From the NCBI GenBank assembly GCA_013396755.1, contig VWZF01003193.1, positions 46,681-110,680 on the forward strand: a stretch of DNA of 64,000 bases. The letters run 5' to 3'. The first letter of the stretch is position 1; the number at the start of each line of letters is the position of its first letter. The notes under the pieces are model-generated. The model was not told the DNA's origin. It saw nothing but the letters and a program-made list of their open reading frames with translations, and searched no databases. The translations under genes were made by a program, and so were the position numbers. Shown here in pieces: positions 25,976 to 38,396 of this stretch. The stretch is from Sclerurus mexicanus. Taxonomy: Eukaryota > Chordata > Aves > Passeriformes > Furnariidae.

Positions 25976-26063
25976 GAACAGTATTCTCATCCTAAATCCA
26001 AAACACAGCACTGTAGTAGCTACTAGGAAGAAAATTAACTACAGCCCAGTCACAAACAGGACA
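25976..26063. mobile_element. ERV-derived LTR-like segment, right part
   Basis: This is the continuation of the segment ending at 25239. It contains CCTAAATCCAAAACACAGCA and then GAAGAAAATTAACTACAGCC, which in avian genomes follow the sequence seen on the left side. It probably ends at ACAGGACA (about 26063). Joined across the nested LTR, the outer segment is about 380 bp. Confidence 0.65.
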
Positions 26064-26273
26064 CTGAGAGAGGAAATACTGAAAATCCTTGTAATGTCCT
26101 TGGAATTGGGATGTCCTTGTATTTAGTGGAAAATGGTTAGACCCCATTAAAGACGCCAATTTGGCTTTTAGAGAATTGGTGATAGCCCATTCCAGTGAGT
26201 CCTCTGAAAACAGAATAGTCTGATTCTATATGGGTTCATTTAAAGATACGGAACTGGGTCAGACGTGTATAGG

Positions 26274-26310
26274 GTGTGTGTGTGTGTGTGTGTGTGTGTT
26301 TGTTTGTTTA
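26274..26310. repeat. (GT)n microsatellite with TTTG tail
   Basis: Thirteen GT units run from 26274 to 26299 and are followed by TTTG units to 26310. This is a simple repeat. Confidence 0.95.
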
Positions 26311-27372
26311 ATACGTGAAAATCACTCTGTTACACTGAAAAAAAATCACATTGAAAAATATTTAGCTTAGTAATTTACAAATTTCAGAAAACAACAGCTT
26401 ATCAGTGGAGGATGTTTTCCTTGGTACTTAATAATTGCCTATTTTTTATATCAGTGCTATCTATTGTGAATATATTATATGCTTTTACCTTTCTTTTATT
26501 TTACATATAAAAATATTTCCCAGAAGTTTGATAAACCCTAAAACAAGATTAAAAAACTCTGCAAAGCAATCACAGGAGCTCTGTAAACCCAAGGGATAAC
26601 TGCAGCCCTCTAATAAATAATACCATCTGTTTTCTGTTTAGTTGATATATTTATACATTCTAGTGGTTTCTTATTACTTGGTTGTTAGTAGTAACTTATT
26701 AAAAAAATAATTGAAAAAACACTTTGGTTTATATATTGATTTAGGAGAGTAATCTTTCAACATCTAACTGCATGGCTAGACAGTATGACAGGCAAAATTT
26801 TATTTATAAGGATTACATGCAAATCAATGTGTTTGCATTCCTAGTCCACTTGTCTACTTTAGTTATTCACATATAAGACTAATAGGGTGAGAAATTGATA
26901 CCTTAAAGCTGGTTCTAAAGTTGAAGAAGTGTCCTGTGGTCTAAGTACACTTCCTTATTCCATTATATACAATGCTTTACCTATTTGTGAGGTAGTGGTC
27001 CCAAAATGGACGGAATGCATGTGGGGTATTATTTGCTGGATGGTAGTATGATAATGAACTTTGGAAAATACTCTTGTCAATGAAAATGCAAAATTGACAT
27101 GATGTGGGATTATTCTAGAGGGTTTCCCAACTTTTTTGAATCACATCAGGATTACTTAAGTGTTATCAACAAATATGTAAACAAATTGATGCAATGTCAT
27201 TGTTTACAAGCTGACAGTTCAGTAAAGTGTTGTTGGAATTAAAACAAATGTATAGCTAAAAACTTATTTCTGGTTTGTACTCCTAGACACAGAAAAAACT
27301 GAAATTTGACTTTACCCATGGAAAATTTTGAATAGTATTTAATGGGAAAAATAGTGGTTATATATATATATA

Positions 27373-27417
27373 NNNNNNNNNNNNNNNNNNNNNNNNNNNN
27401 NNNNNNNNNNNNNNNNN
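27373..27417. other. Assembly gap (45 N) beside a (TA)n run
   Basis: Forty-five undetermined bases directly follow the TA dinucleotides at 27361-27372. The missing sequence is probably a longer TA microsatellite. Confidence 0.97.
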
Positions 27418-27458
27418 TGCACTAAGAAATATCATAGAGTCATAATTGAAGTTCTTCC

Positions 27459-27510
27459 TCTTTTTTTTTTTTTGTTTGTTTTTTTGGTGGTTTGTTGTTT
27501 GTTTTTTTTT
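27459..27510. repeat. T/G-rich low-complexity tract
   Basis: Poly-T is interrupted by G (TTTG, TTGG units). It resembles in reverse the A/C-rich tract at the left edge of the window. No coding content. Confidence 0.9.
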
Positions 27511-28683
27511 CACAGGTAAATTGTATGTATAATCCATTATACACCTGCATATGCATGTAATAATAAAAAGAGTTGAAAGAGAAAACTAAAAGAGCAGAGA
27601 GCATGTATTTATGCCCAACGCATTGTATTCAAAGATAGTAGCCATGATGTCAAAGACATAAGAACTACTGTGAAAAACTATCATCAATGTGGATTTGCTG
27701 CATTAAAATAGAAAGAGATTGCTCTCTTTTATAATTAAGGTATAATTATTTCTGTAATAAACACACACCAAACATACATGATGTACAAAGTTAATTTCCT
27801 AGTGACAAGTAGCAGGAAAGAGTAGTGCAGTAGTATTAGGAAGATGTTTTATGTGAGTTGGTACTTCTGAAATATTTCTTTACATTCACATTTTTCTTAT
27901 GTTTGCTTAGCTGGGCTATGTGAGATCATCAAGCATATACCTGTATGATGGAATGAATTAAAGGCACACATATGATTTAAATGCAAATTAAAAAGATATA
28001 GTTAATTACAAATAAATTACATCAATTAAAATGTATATCTGCACAGTACAAAATATTAAACAGTTCAGTTACATCCACATTTCAATTTTTTCTTATTCTT
28101 GAACCATGAAAGAAAGGTTTTACTTTACTGATTTATTTTTCTTTCTTGTTCAGCATATGCCAGTAGCCTCACACACAATTTACTTAGTATCTCTTTGTTT
28201 TTCTACCATTAGAGATTTTTCTCTTTGGTTTGTGAGTATGAACCTTATTCACAGCTTAAGAGAGAATTTCAGTATGTTAAAATGATATAAGTCTCTGGTG
28301 TGGAAAGCAAATTATAATTCAGAAATAAAACACTTAAAAAATATCCCTGCAAAAGAGAGTGTTTTGTGATTCTGGAGCTGGCAAAAACACAGTACTTCTG
28401 CAGAAGACTCCATATAATTGAAGATTAAAAAGACACTCTTACATCCAGGTGCAGTATTTCCTGCTTGCACAGAAGGGTTGATGTTAGTGACATAAGCATA
28501 TTGCTCTAATTTATTAATTCACAGTTCCGGTTCTGTCTGTTATGCTTCTATACACCTTGGATTTTGAGGACAGTTATTTGTCACTGCTCGGTAAGACAAT
28601 GGTTATGATGCAGTTGTAGTTTTGGTGTTACTGTTGCTAATAGGGACACTTTTTTAAAATATATTTCCAGAATACACCCACTT

Positions 28684-29305
28684 CTGGTGGGTTGATCTTA
28701 GCTGAATGCCAGTTACCCACCAAGCTCCTCTATCACTCCACTCCTCAGCTGGACAGATAAAATACAATCAAAAGTTGTCAAGGTTGTTGGTCAGGATAAG
28801 GACAGAGAGAGATCACTCAACAATTACTGTCACAGGCTAAATAATCTCTACTTTTGTGGATTAACTAACTGCCAGTCAGAGTGGGATAATGAGAAATGAA
28901 ATGGATATCTGCTTCACGTTGGATCTACATGGACTGCAGTGAGACAGCCTGCCTCACCATGGTCTTCACAATGGTCTGCAAGGGAATCTGTAGTGTGGTG
29001 CCTGGACCACCACCTCCCTGTCATTTTTCACTGACTTCTACTTCTGCAGGGCTGTTTCTCTCGCATATTCTCACACTTCTTTTCCAGTTGCTATGGTGCA
29101 GCACCTTTTCCTCTTTTCAACTCTGTTATTCCAGAGGAGTTGCCATCTCTGCTGATGGGCTCAACCTTGGTCAGCAGCAGGTCTGTCTTGGCACCATCTG
29201 ACATTGGCTCTACCAGACATGGAGGAAACTCCTAGCAGCTTCTCACAGAATCTACCCCTGTAGCTTCACCACTACCAAAACATTGCCAATCAAATCCAAT
29301 ACACA
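28684..29305 (-). mobile_element. ERVL-type solo LTR, internally shortened
   Basis: The left end (CTGGTGGGTTGATC, then GCCAGTTACCCACCAAGCTC and TCTATCACTCCACTCCTCAG) and the right end (AAAACATTGCC...AATCCAATACA) match the ERVL LTR at 57886-58949. The conserved block TGAGACAGCCTGCCTCACCA is shared as well. Relative to that copy, about 450 bases of internally repetitive sequence are missing near 28900. On the minus strand the promoter-proximal block (complement of CTCTGTTATTCCAGAGG) precedes the polyadenylation side, so the sense is minus. CACTT at 28679-28683 and 29306-29310 is a candidate 5-bp target duplication, although both element ends are worn. No internal retroviral genes remain, and the 101-codon plus-strand open frame inside is not a gene. 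Confidence 0.85.
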
Positions 29306-29640
29306 CACTTTTAATACTTCTTGATATAACTTAGCTATATTATTGTAGCATTAAAACATGATCCTCAGATAAGATTCTCAGAAACAATTGCTAAAGTAGC
29401 TACTTAGAACAATGCATTTAAGGATCTTAAGATTTCCTTGACTGACATAAACAGTTTTTTCTGCTTCTGTGGCTGCTTGTGCTCCAGGCAAATTTTTCAT
29501 TAGCCCATCAGAAATTTGCAGTCAATAGCTGATGCTTCCAATGACAAATGCATCTGCTTTTCTGGACATACCTATTTAGATCTAGATATCTAAAGCTTTA
29601 TCTAATAGCCTTAAAAAATTCCTCATCTGCTCTTAAATCT
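29306..29640. other. AT-rich spacer, nothing recognised
   Basis: Non-coding DNA between the ERVL LTR and the ancient repeat relic. It holds no gene or known element beyond the candidate CACTT duplication at its left edge. Confidence 0.6.
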
Positions 29641-29735
29641 GAAAGCACTCTGCAAAACATTCAACTATTTGAGAAAACTGCGGTGTTAAAATAATGAGGC
29701 TCACAGAGAATTAGAGAAAAGTGATAACTTCTCAG
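29641..29735 (-). mobile_element. Possible ancient MIR/LINE2-like relic
   Basis: The order AAAGCACTCTGCAAAACATTC, then AATAATGAGGCTCACAGAGA, then GTGATAACTTCTCAG resembles the minus strand of the conserved 3' portion of MIR/LINE2 elements (AAAGCACTTTACAAA ... GAGGCTCAGAGAG ... AAGTAACTTG). The match is by eye and worn. A curated-library search is needed to confirm it. Confidence 0.45.
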
Positions 29736-32700
29736 TTTATACAACATTTCAAAAAATGTTCAGATATTGCCAGAATTTAATGATGGTTATAATGTCAGTT
29801 TCCTCAGGAAGATTAAGATACTTTAGGTTTATTCACACTCTTCCAAGAATTCTGAGATACTTCGTTGAGATGGAAGAAGCCCAACTCTTTCCCTGTTCTT
29901 GCAGTCTTTCTTCTGTGTCTCATTCCAGATTTAAGAAGATCATTTTCTGAAAAAATTTGTCCTGCACACAATTTTTCCTCCAGAATTTAGAATTTGTTTC
30001 CTTTATTTTCTAGATCTTTTTGGCAGGTGATATTCTTCTCTGCTTCCTAAGAAATTCAAGTCTGCCATGTTAATTGCCAGGTTAAACTGATAATTAGATA
30101 AGATCCAGTTACATAGGAACAAATTAGTTCCTTGATTTGCATGTAATGAGTGGGAACAGAACTGTTAAAAAAGTGGCTTTGTTCTTTGGCAGACCCTATA
30201 AGCAATGGTAAACCTGACTTGACTGATAATTAATAAAGAAAAATTTCCTCGATGGCAAATATGTTAGACTATAATTTAATTTACTGGGATCCGAGAATCT
30301 GGTTTTAGTCAGGTCACATAATAGCTGGTGTCCAAAGCGATCTTTTCATTGAAATGTACTCCGTAGGAATTTTCTGTTTTCTTTTATACTTGATCTCTTG
30401 GATTTTGAAACAACGCATGACTTGGAAACACCTCCACTGCACACCAGAAATAGAAGTGTTTTTATTGGTATTGTGATAAAATTACAGTAGCATGCAACCT
30501 TGCTTCCTATAGGAGAAGTGTATTATCACATTTTACATTTTTCTCTTTACATTGAATACATTCTATTTCATAAAGCAGACATCAGCACTCTGTTTCTCCT
30601 GCTGTAAGTAGCTCTGTGGGAGTTAACATTTGTACAGGAAAGCTACCTTATCCTTGTTTTGTATCAAAAGTACAAAATATGTAGGGTAAGAGATTTGTTA
30701 TTTCTCTCTTCTATTAAAAAAAAAAAAGTTTCACAGACAACTTTGAAAATTTCAGGCTAGATATGGGTTTTCTCAGCTTACAGATGGTTTTTGTTATTTT
30801 ACAGGGCCTGTCAGATTAATCATTCTTTAATGATCTGTTTTTAGCATTTCACCAAATAACAGCTTTTCAGTTGTGTTGGTGTTTCTTTGGCATGTGCCAA
30901 AATTATTGCACAGCAATGTCTTGGTGATGTGAGCCACTCATTTTTCTTGCAAGTTTTCAGTACAGTCAATGGGTGACTGATGCCCTATGTCATGAAAAGA
31001 ATTATTCTCACATGTGACTATCTCCTTTTTTCAGCTGAAACGTGTTGGTTTTCACTTTATTGCATAGAACAGTGTTATTGTTAAAAGACAGACCATAAAG
31101 GATCTTCAGCAGAAGCAGCTGATGAAGCATTTTTATTTTTAAGCCTTTTCTGCCTTTTTTTTTTTGGTTTGTTTTTTTAATTTGCTGATTGCCCATTAGG
31201 CCAGTAAGCAGTTTAGCCAACAGACTGCATTGATGACATGGATTAAGGGGAACCTAAGAAACAAAATAGTGCACAGGTATGGTGCCTTACTCTTTATGTT
31301 CTTTCATTCTTTAGTTAGATTTGTAGATGTTCCAGGATCACTGTAATCTGTTACTATGTAAAAAAAAAAAAAGAATTGAAAAATTTTGTTTTGATACAAA
31401 AAATTGATTTCTGCACTTCAATATAAAACTGCTTTCCTTTTTAAAATGACTTGTAAAACATTACTGTGTGAAGTTAAATACAAATTATAAGAGTTATATA
31501 GAATAAGTTTTCTTATAATGGTTCATTTAGACATTGATGGGGAAAGGTGTAAAACTGCATGGGATATGCATAAATTTTATTAGTGAATTCTGTAACGGAA
31601 TTCCTGCTTAGTCTTTGTCTGTTTGACAATTCACGTATATTTAACATACACAGGAATGTAGAACATGTGTCTAAAGAAAATCCCATTGTGAACCCCTACT
31701 AAAATATGTGTAAAAGGGACAACTATTTTTCTGAGCATTCACTATCATGTTTTTAATATGCACCAAAATCCATGGTGCTATGATTCCATGTCTGACACCA
31801 TCTATGTCTCATTACATTTTAAAATAGAAACTATATTTTCAGCGTTCTGTATTTATGCTCAGTTCTTTGGAAAAGTTTATTACACATTTGCTCCTTGTAA
31901 AATCATGCAAAGAAAGAGGGATAAAGATAGTTACTACTAGATTCCTTGTTCATATCTAATAACATATAACCTAAGTTGAACGTACCATTACTATGTAAAA
32001 TTTTCTATGTATCTCAGAATATTAACTCATCACTTGGGAAGTTCATGCTGTGTAGACAAAAACTTCTGGAATATCGTACACAATTTTCCTGCTCTTCTTC
32101 CTTCCTCTCTATTTTAAGAAAATGATCTTTTTAGAGAAATGCTAGGCCTGCTGAAGCTGATGTCAGAAATGGCTGTTAACTTTAATGGACTCCGAATTTT
32201 CATTTTTGTTAGTGTTTGATTATGTATGTGTTTGTATGAATAGAAATCAATTGAATAATGAGGAGCATTGTTGGGTAACTATAACTGTCAAGAGATATTC
32301 TTGTTTTACATGCAGGACAGGTGCAACAGGGCCAAAATCAGGCAGTGCTTCCTTGCATAGGTACAGTACAAACTAGGAATCATCGGCATGATTTTTGTTA
32401 ACTGTTCACCCAAGAAGAGAACATATATTTGCTATGGAAGTTTGGTTTAGATTTTAAATTCCAGACCCCAAAATGCAGTCCTATGCAGCACTTTGTTGGC
32501 AATGCTTTTGCTGTTCTTTTCAAAGAATTGGAAAAGAAGGTTCTGCTGTTAAGCTTTGTCTGCTCATAAATCATTCCTAATGGGTGAAGTTAATTCATCA
32601 ACTCACACAAAATAAATGCTGATATATTGCAAAGAAAAATAAGACAATGTATCTTTTTTATTATATGTTTATAATAAATTATGCTTTAAGCCAGCAACGA

Positions 32701-33226
32701 TATTAATGCAATTTAATACTATATAATAGTCTCTGAATAAAACTTGTGACATTGTAGGTCTGTGGCTATTACTTTGCACATCAAGAAAAGTCTTCACATA
32801 TTACTAGTTTTACTTATAAAAAACTCCCCACCTGCTTCACACTTCAAGCACACTTGATCTACAAGTTCACCTTGATTCAGAATTTTATGCTTTCCTACAG
32901 TAGCTAACAAAAAAAGCGAGAACACAGATGTCCAAACTTTAAAAATGAGAGAATTGCAGTGACCTTCTTCCTCCCCTGCTAAGCTCTGTGCAAAGAATGC
33001 ATATCAGCATCTTCCCAGCCACAGTCTTGTCAACCTAGTTCAAGAAAGAATATAAGGACGGACAATATGCACTGCAGACATAACAATGCAATTTTGCAAT
33101 ATTAAATAAAATCTTGGTAACACTTTAAGTATCTAATCATTGCTTCTTTGGTAGCTGTTACAATATTATTTCTGATAAAATTATTTGGCATAACTGTATG
33201 CATAATGTAGAAGAGCTTAAAAGCTG
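29736..33226. other. AT-rich non-coding stretch, nothing recognised
   Basis: Short chance open frames only. Short A-runs occur near 30717 and 31360. No transposon is identified. Confidence 0.65.
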
Positions 33227-33336
33227 ATTTTTGTTGGTTTTTTTTGTTTGGTTGGTTGGTTTGGTTTTGTTAGTTGTTTGGTTGGGGTTTTTTTGGTTGG
33301 TTTTGTTTTTTTTTTTTGTTTTTTTGTTTTTTTTTA
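33227..33336. repeat. T/G-rich low-complexity tract
   Basis: Units of TTGG, TTTG and long T-runs with almost no A or C for about 110 bases. It yields compositional open frames (Leu, Val, Phe-rich on plus; Lys, Asn, Pro-rich on minus) that are not proteins. It is the mirror composition of the 91-357 tract. Confidence 0.92.
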
Positions 33337-36300
33337 ATATTGTATGCCTTGCTGGACATTTTTTTAAAATTGATATGCATAAGAAAGGGAGAGTCATCTG
33401 CAGACTGAAAAAAGAAGACATTGTTCAAATCCATTGTGTACCACATTTTTGTTTTTAAATAAATAATTTGTGTATGAGTTGAATTAGCAGTGCTAAAATC
33501 AGTAGGAAAAAAATGACGAAGACAGTATGTGTTAAATAACATCAAGATCTCATTTAGTGATTGTAATGGTGGGACACAGAACTGATGTGTTTAAATATAA
33601 AAGTGTGTTGCCCTAAGAAGTAAGATAATATGCTTAGCTATTCTAGATTAATAACTTTACTGTCTTGTTATTCATGCATGCATTATTCAGATTATTGTTA
33701 TCCTTTTATCGGAGATTATTAACACAGTTTAAGGAAAGAGAGACAGGTATTCTGGAAGTAGAGAATAGGGGCTTTAAGATGATATTAAAAAGGAGTAATT
33801 ATGGACAAATTTTTAAGAGCTTCAGAAATTATTACAAGGCTCAAGAGGGATGGTATGTGAATGCTCAGTAAGAGCAAAATTATAATTGCCCTACTCATGT
33901 GAAAGTAGCTCTACTGAAATCAATAGGATTATTCATGTGGACCAGGTGGTGGCCAATTATCCATGTTCTTATTAGATCAGCATTGGCCTACTGATGTACT
34001 TTAAAGTTTTCCATAACAGTGCAATCCTTTTGCACAATAATTTGAGCTTAATTTCTCTGGCATCCAGAACAAAACTCCTTTTTTTCTGATTTAAAAACAA
34101 AACAGATGTGCATGTTTTCATCCTACTTCTCCTTTATTTCCCAGTATAATTCCTCTGCACCTACAGATTATCATGTGATTAGTGCTGACTGTAGGGTAAT
34201 TGCCTAATAGATGTTACTGACCTGATTTTAGTTGACTATTTCTTATGGTTGTTTCAAGCTCAACCTGTTCTCTCTGCTGTGAAGGTGTTCAGAGTCATGC
34301 CTCTTGGGGTATGTTTAACAGATCTTATGTCACTACAGGTTCAGATAGATTTGATTTACTTTGCCAGCCTGTCTCCCAGTTACTGACAGCCTTTTGCTTC
34401 TGTTACACTTACAGCCAGGTATGGCAGACCTGAGTGTGACACGTACTTTCACATGGAACTCCTCACTGAAGAAGTGGCTTCTTGCAAATTATTTGCTGCC
34501 AAATTGTGACCTCTCTGATATAAATATATGTTTTTCTATAATAACTTGGGTTTACAATGTGCAATTAAAAAAACACATGCAGAAGGCTGAAAAGTGTAGT
34601 TTTGGGAAAAAAAAAAATCTGTTTCTGCATTTGTATTTCTGCATTTTGTTTCAAATGTGTTTCTGCATTTTAAGGAAAAAAGACCAAAGGAACATGTCAT
34701 TGCATTCCCCATCTGTCAGGACATTAGAAATTCTTTAAACTGTGCAATATAAGTAGTTAATTTCAGAGATAAATATAGACTGTTACATCTGTAACAAACG
34801 TAAAAAAAAAAAAAAAAGAAAATGGTTCTAAATGAAAGATAAATTTAAAAAATTCTGAAGGGGAGACCTGTTTCTATTCAGTAAATTTCAAAACCAAGAA
34901 TTTAAAAAAAAAAAAGTTTAAAATTCTGAATGAGCTGAAGGTCTTATGAAAAGGTCTTTTCCTACAGAGATTTTGAACTGGACTGCAGTATGAGAACAAA
35001 TTGCTAATTATATTTCTCTGCCTTCTCAGTTAAAAGAGTGCAATATCTTCCTCCCCTTCCTGCCTCCCCTACCTGCACGGTTTCTAGAAACAATCTAAGT
35101 CTTTCTTAATAACCTTTCATCTTAATTTTTATTGCATTGTTAACATATTCCACAATCTCTCTTTGTACCTCTTCGTTTCATTCCTGTCTCTATTTTGACA
35201 GTAGGTCATGTGTTTTTTAAATACTATCTTTTTCTTTTTTTTTTCTTTTTGAACTGTCTATGTCTTCCTGAATTCTCTTTCATCTTTGGAAAATCTACAG
35301 ATTTCTCCTCTCCTTGTTAAGGGAAAGAAAGAGCGTTCAGCTTTTATTTCAGAATTGCACAGTCTATATGAATATTACATTTTATATAAGATTTGCAATG
35401 TGTATGACTATTTTTCTAAGCCATAATTGTTCAGACCACTTTATCTCACATTACTCACTGATTTAGATCAAATCCATCTGTTGCATGTAAAGAAAAACAG
35501 AATTATTTCAGCTGATTTGTTATCTTGTAATAGTTTAGTACCCAAAGGAGGAAGAAAACCAATATATAAACATTTCCTTTTTCCTGCATCTAATAGTACT
35601 GTGAAGGAATCCCTGATTTGCTGTATTTGTTTGAGATATTGAAATATTTTAACTAGGAAAACGGTTGTTCAGGCATCCATTTTCTCAGATTATCCCAGAA
35701 TACAAAGCACTGGTACACAGAAACATATCAGGAATACATCTAGTGAATATTTTGTTCAGTTTATGTGATTGCAATTTGAGAGTCAGAGATAATTAAGGAT
35801 AGGATATGCTTATTATTAAGTCCAGTAAGAGTCTGGACATCACACCTGACTTTGGAAATTAGGCAGTAAGAATCATATTTAAAATTAATATCTTTGTTTA
35901 AATTAGTTTTTGGCTCCTCACGGTTACAGGAGAACCTTAAACATGTATATAGATGTAAATAATATATCAAAGTGAGTTCATCATGCAGTGAGTGTAATCC
36001 AGTGATCATTTTCTTCTACACCATACTAATCTGACTTAAAAGCAGTTCAGAAGTCAAGTCTTGTTCACCAATACTTGTATTAAATCGTCATGCTGATGGG
36101 TAAGTTTAGACATATTTCTCCTATTTATCCATAATGCTACATCCACGTCTGCTCTTTCTTTTTTTTTTTTTTTTTTTTTTTTAGCATGCTATAATAATCC
36201 TACTTCTTCATTTCCATACATCTTCCCAAGTTTTCTGTATCAGCATTCTGTTTGCCCTACATATATGGTATGAAAATTGATAATATATTATCCCTTTTAT

Positions 36301-38396
36301 CCATTTGTATTCTTTCAATGATACTCTTAATTAGTTAAATTTTAATATTTAAGCTGCATAATAGATTTTAACTATCTTTTACTGTTGAACCGGTAGCACT
36401 GCTACAAATATGATTATTGAGTTTTGCACTTTTCTTAATTGTCTATGTTTACATTTTCTAGTGACATGATTTTAGCTTTCTTCTTCTCTTTTTGTGTATT
36501 ATGACCTACATTTAAATACAGTGAAATTCTTATGACTATGGATTGTCGACTACTAGTAAGCCATTTTTGTTTGCTACACTTAATTCATTGGTTCATTTAT
36601 CAGATTTATGCTGTTAATTTGCTTTTATGTGCTTTTTAAAATCGTATTCAGAATTTCATCCTGAATCAGCTCTAAGGTTATTCTTTTTATCATACTATTT
36701 ACATCTAGGTTTTGTGTTAGTTGATGAGAAATTCATCAACAACTGAATTGAGGGTAATGACCTGCAGCTGTGATACTTCTATAGCCTTTTGTATTCCTCT
36801 GCTGTGCTGTGTGTGGGCTATCTTTGACCTCAATTGAACTTCTATGATTACAGTCATTATTAGACTGGATTTTAGTCTAGTCACATTGCTGCCTGAAAGG
36901 TTTTACTTACTGAAGTCAAATAACTTGAGCTTGCAAGTTAGCATTTTAAAGACTATAAGATTATTTAAAAGATTGTGAAAGGAATCCTCAAAAGATTAGC
37001 ATACTTGATAAAGATACATTCTTCAGAACAGTATTTTTTTTTCATAGGTATTACTGCCTTCTTTCTTCTACTTAGCATGGATTTGCACATAACGGATACA
37101 TATGTGTTTGTGAGGCCTGTGTGAGGATTTCTGAGCTTTACAAGAGAGTGAACTGCTTCTAACCTTGTTTTTCAAATGGATACTTCTTTAGTAATAAGCC
37201 CCCCACCAAAACCTGTTTGACCTAAGCCATGTCCTTGCCACAAGCCAAAAGACAAGCTGTGAATGATTATACTTTGAAATTTTATTCAGTGAAGCATGCT
37301 TCTAGACAGACAGAAACCAATGTCAGCCCCTACTTTTTATAAAGCAATGTAGAGCAATGTTCCTTTTCTGCTTATAAAATGTAAATGTGCAGAAGGTGCT
37401 GAAAATAGCATGAGAAGAGTGCAGATAGTAGGTCAGTACTGTTTCCTTGAATATATATATATGTATTACCATCATTATAGAGTACCTTAAGCAGTTCTAG
37501 CTCTAAAAAATAAATGATCATTTATATATAGAAACTGCAGTCCTATTCATTTTATTTCTTTTAAGTGGTGTCATTAAATCAATGCTGGTAGTCACACAAA
37601 GTAAGCACATACAGCCCTTTGTGTGTCTGTTTAAAAAGATGCACATTTATCAGAGAGAAATTAATTATTAAAATGTGATGGTAGAAAGATAAATCAGTGC
37701 TGGATTTTAAAGGTTAGATTAGTTATATAGGTCTTCAAAGCAAGTGCTGTTTTTATCATAATTAAGAGCTCTTAAGATTTTTTTTTTTTCTGGTTTAAAC
37801 ACATATTTTAATGTTGGGTCTGATTTTATGTCTCCTGCATCCTGTAAAAAGAGCTCTCTGGAGGATATGTTTCCTCCATCATGGAAACTTTTGACTTTTC
37901 AGGACTTTTGCTGCATAAACAAAACTCATTGAGTATTTTTGGGAGACTAAATTGTGTAGAGAATGAAACTAACTTTTGTAGTGCTTAACCACTTAACAGA
38001 ACAGTAAATAATCATATTAATATAAGAGTATTCTTGCATCTTTTAAAATAAATAAGGTAAAGTAATTGATAAAGTGCTTCATATTGACAATACTGCTGAA
38101 ATACTGAGTATCCCTAGGAATCCCTAGTATCCTTTCCTAGGATAGCATAATATGTGGGGGGGAAAATCTTCTATGGAAATTAAAAAAGAAAATAGAAAAT
38201 GTCTATTTAGTTAGAACTATAAAACAAAACCTGAAAGTGAACATAATAGATACAAGGTAGAGACTGGAGTACTACAGATAAAGAATGAAATAAATGTAAG
38301 TATTAAAAGGAGAAAAAAATCAATTTAAACAACAGGACACTTCGCACAGAAAGAAACATATTGTCCATTAATGGATTGTGCATAGGAAGAAAAAGA
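33337..38396. other. AT-rich non-coding stretch, nothing recognised
   Basis: There is no gene or confident transposon. It includes a 24-base T-run (36159-36182) and a 16-base perfect palindrome, ATAAATGATCATTTAT, at 37510-37525. The 125-codon frame at 34361-34738 has no recognisable domain. Confidence 0.65.
36159..36182. repeat. Poly-T run (24 bases)
   Basis: An uninterrupted homopolymer, prone to length error in assembly. No adjacent retroposon body is recognised. Confidence 0.95.

Larger units (their letters stand above)
26064..28678. other. AT-rich non-coding stretch with microsatellites and a gap
   Basis: No gene or transposon is recognised. It holds a (GT)n repeat at 26274-26310, a (TA)n run ending at an assembly gap, and a T/G-rich low-complexity tract at 27459-27510. 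Confidence 0.65.

Noticed and set aside
25656..26126. Overlapping open frames on both strands
   Set aside because: They fall in the GC-rich part of the nested LTR and across its border. No coding signature.
27430..27452. ATCATAGAGTCATAATTG, like a CR1 tail
   Set aside because: Too short and too worn, with no adjoining CR1 sequence.
27490..27525. Poly-pyrimidine then CACAG followed by GTAAAT, resembling splice sites
   Set aside because: Acceptor and donor would leave no exon between them. The T-run is part of a low-complexity tract.
34361..34738. 125-codon plus-strand open frame preceded by a pyrimidine-AG
   Set aside because: The acceptor-like sequence is common by chance, the product matches nothing recognised, and no donor or partner exon was found.
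36978..37000. AAAGATTAGCAT, which resembles part of U6 snRNA
   Set aside because: No other part of U6 is present on either side.
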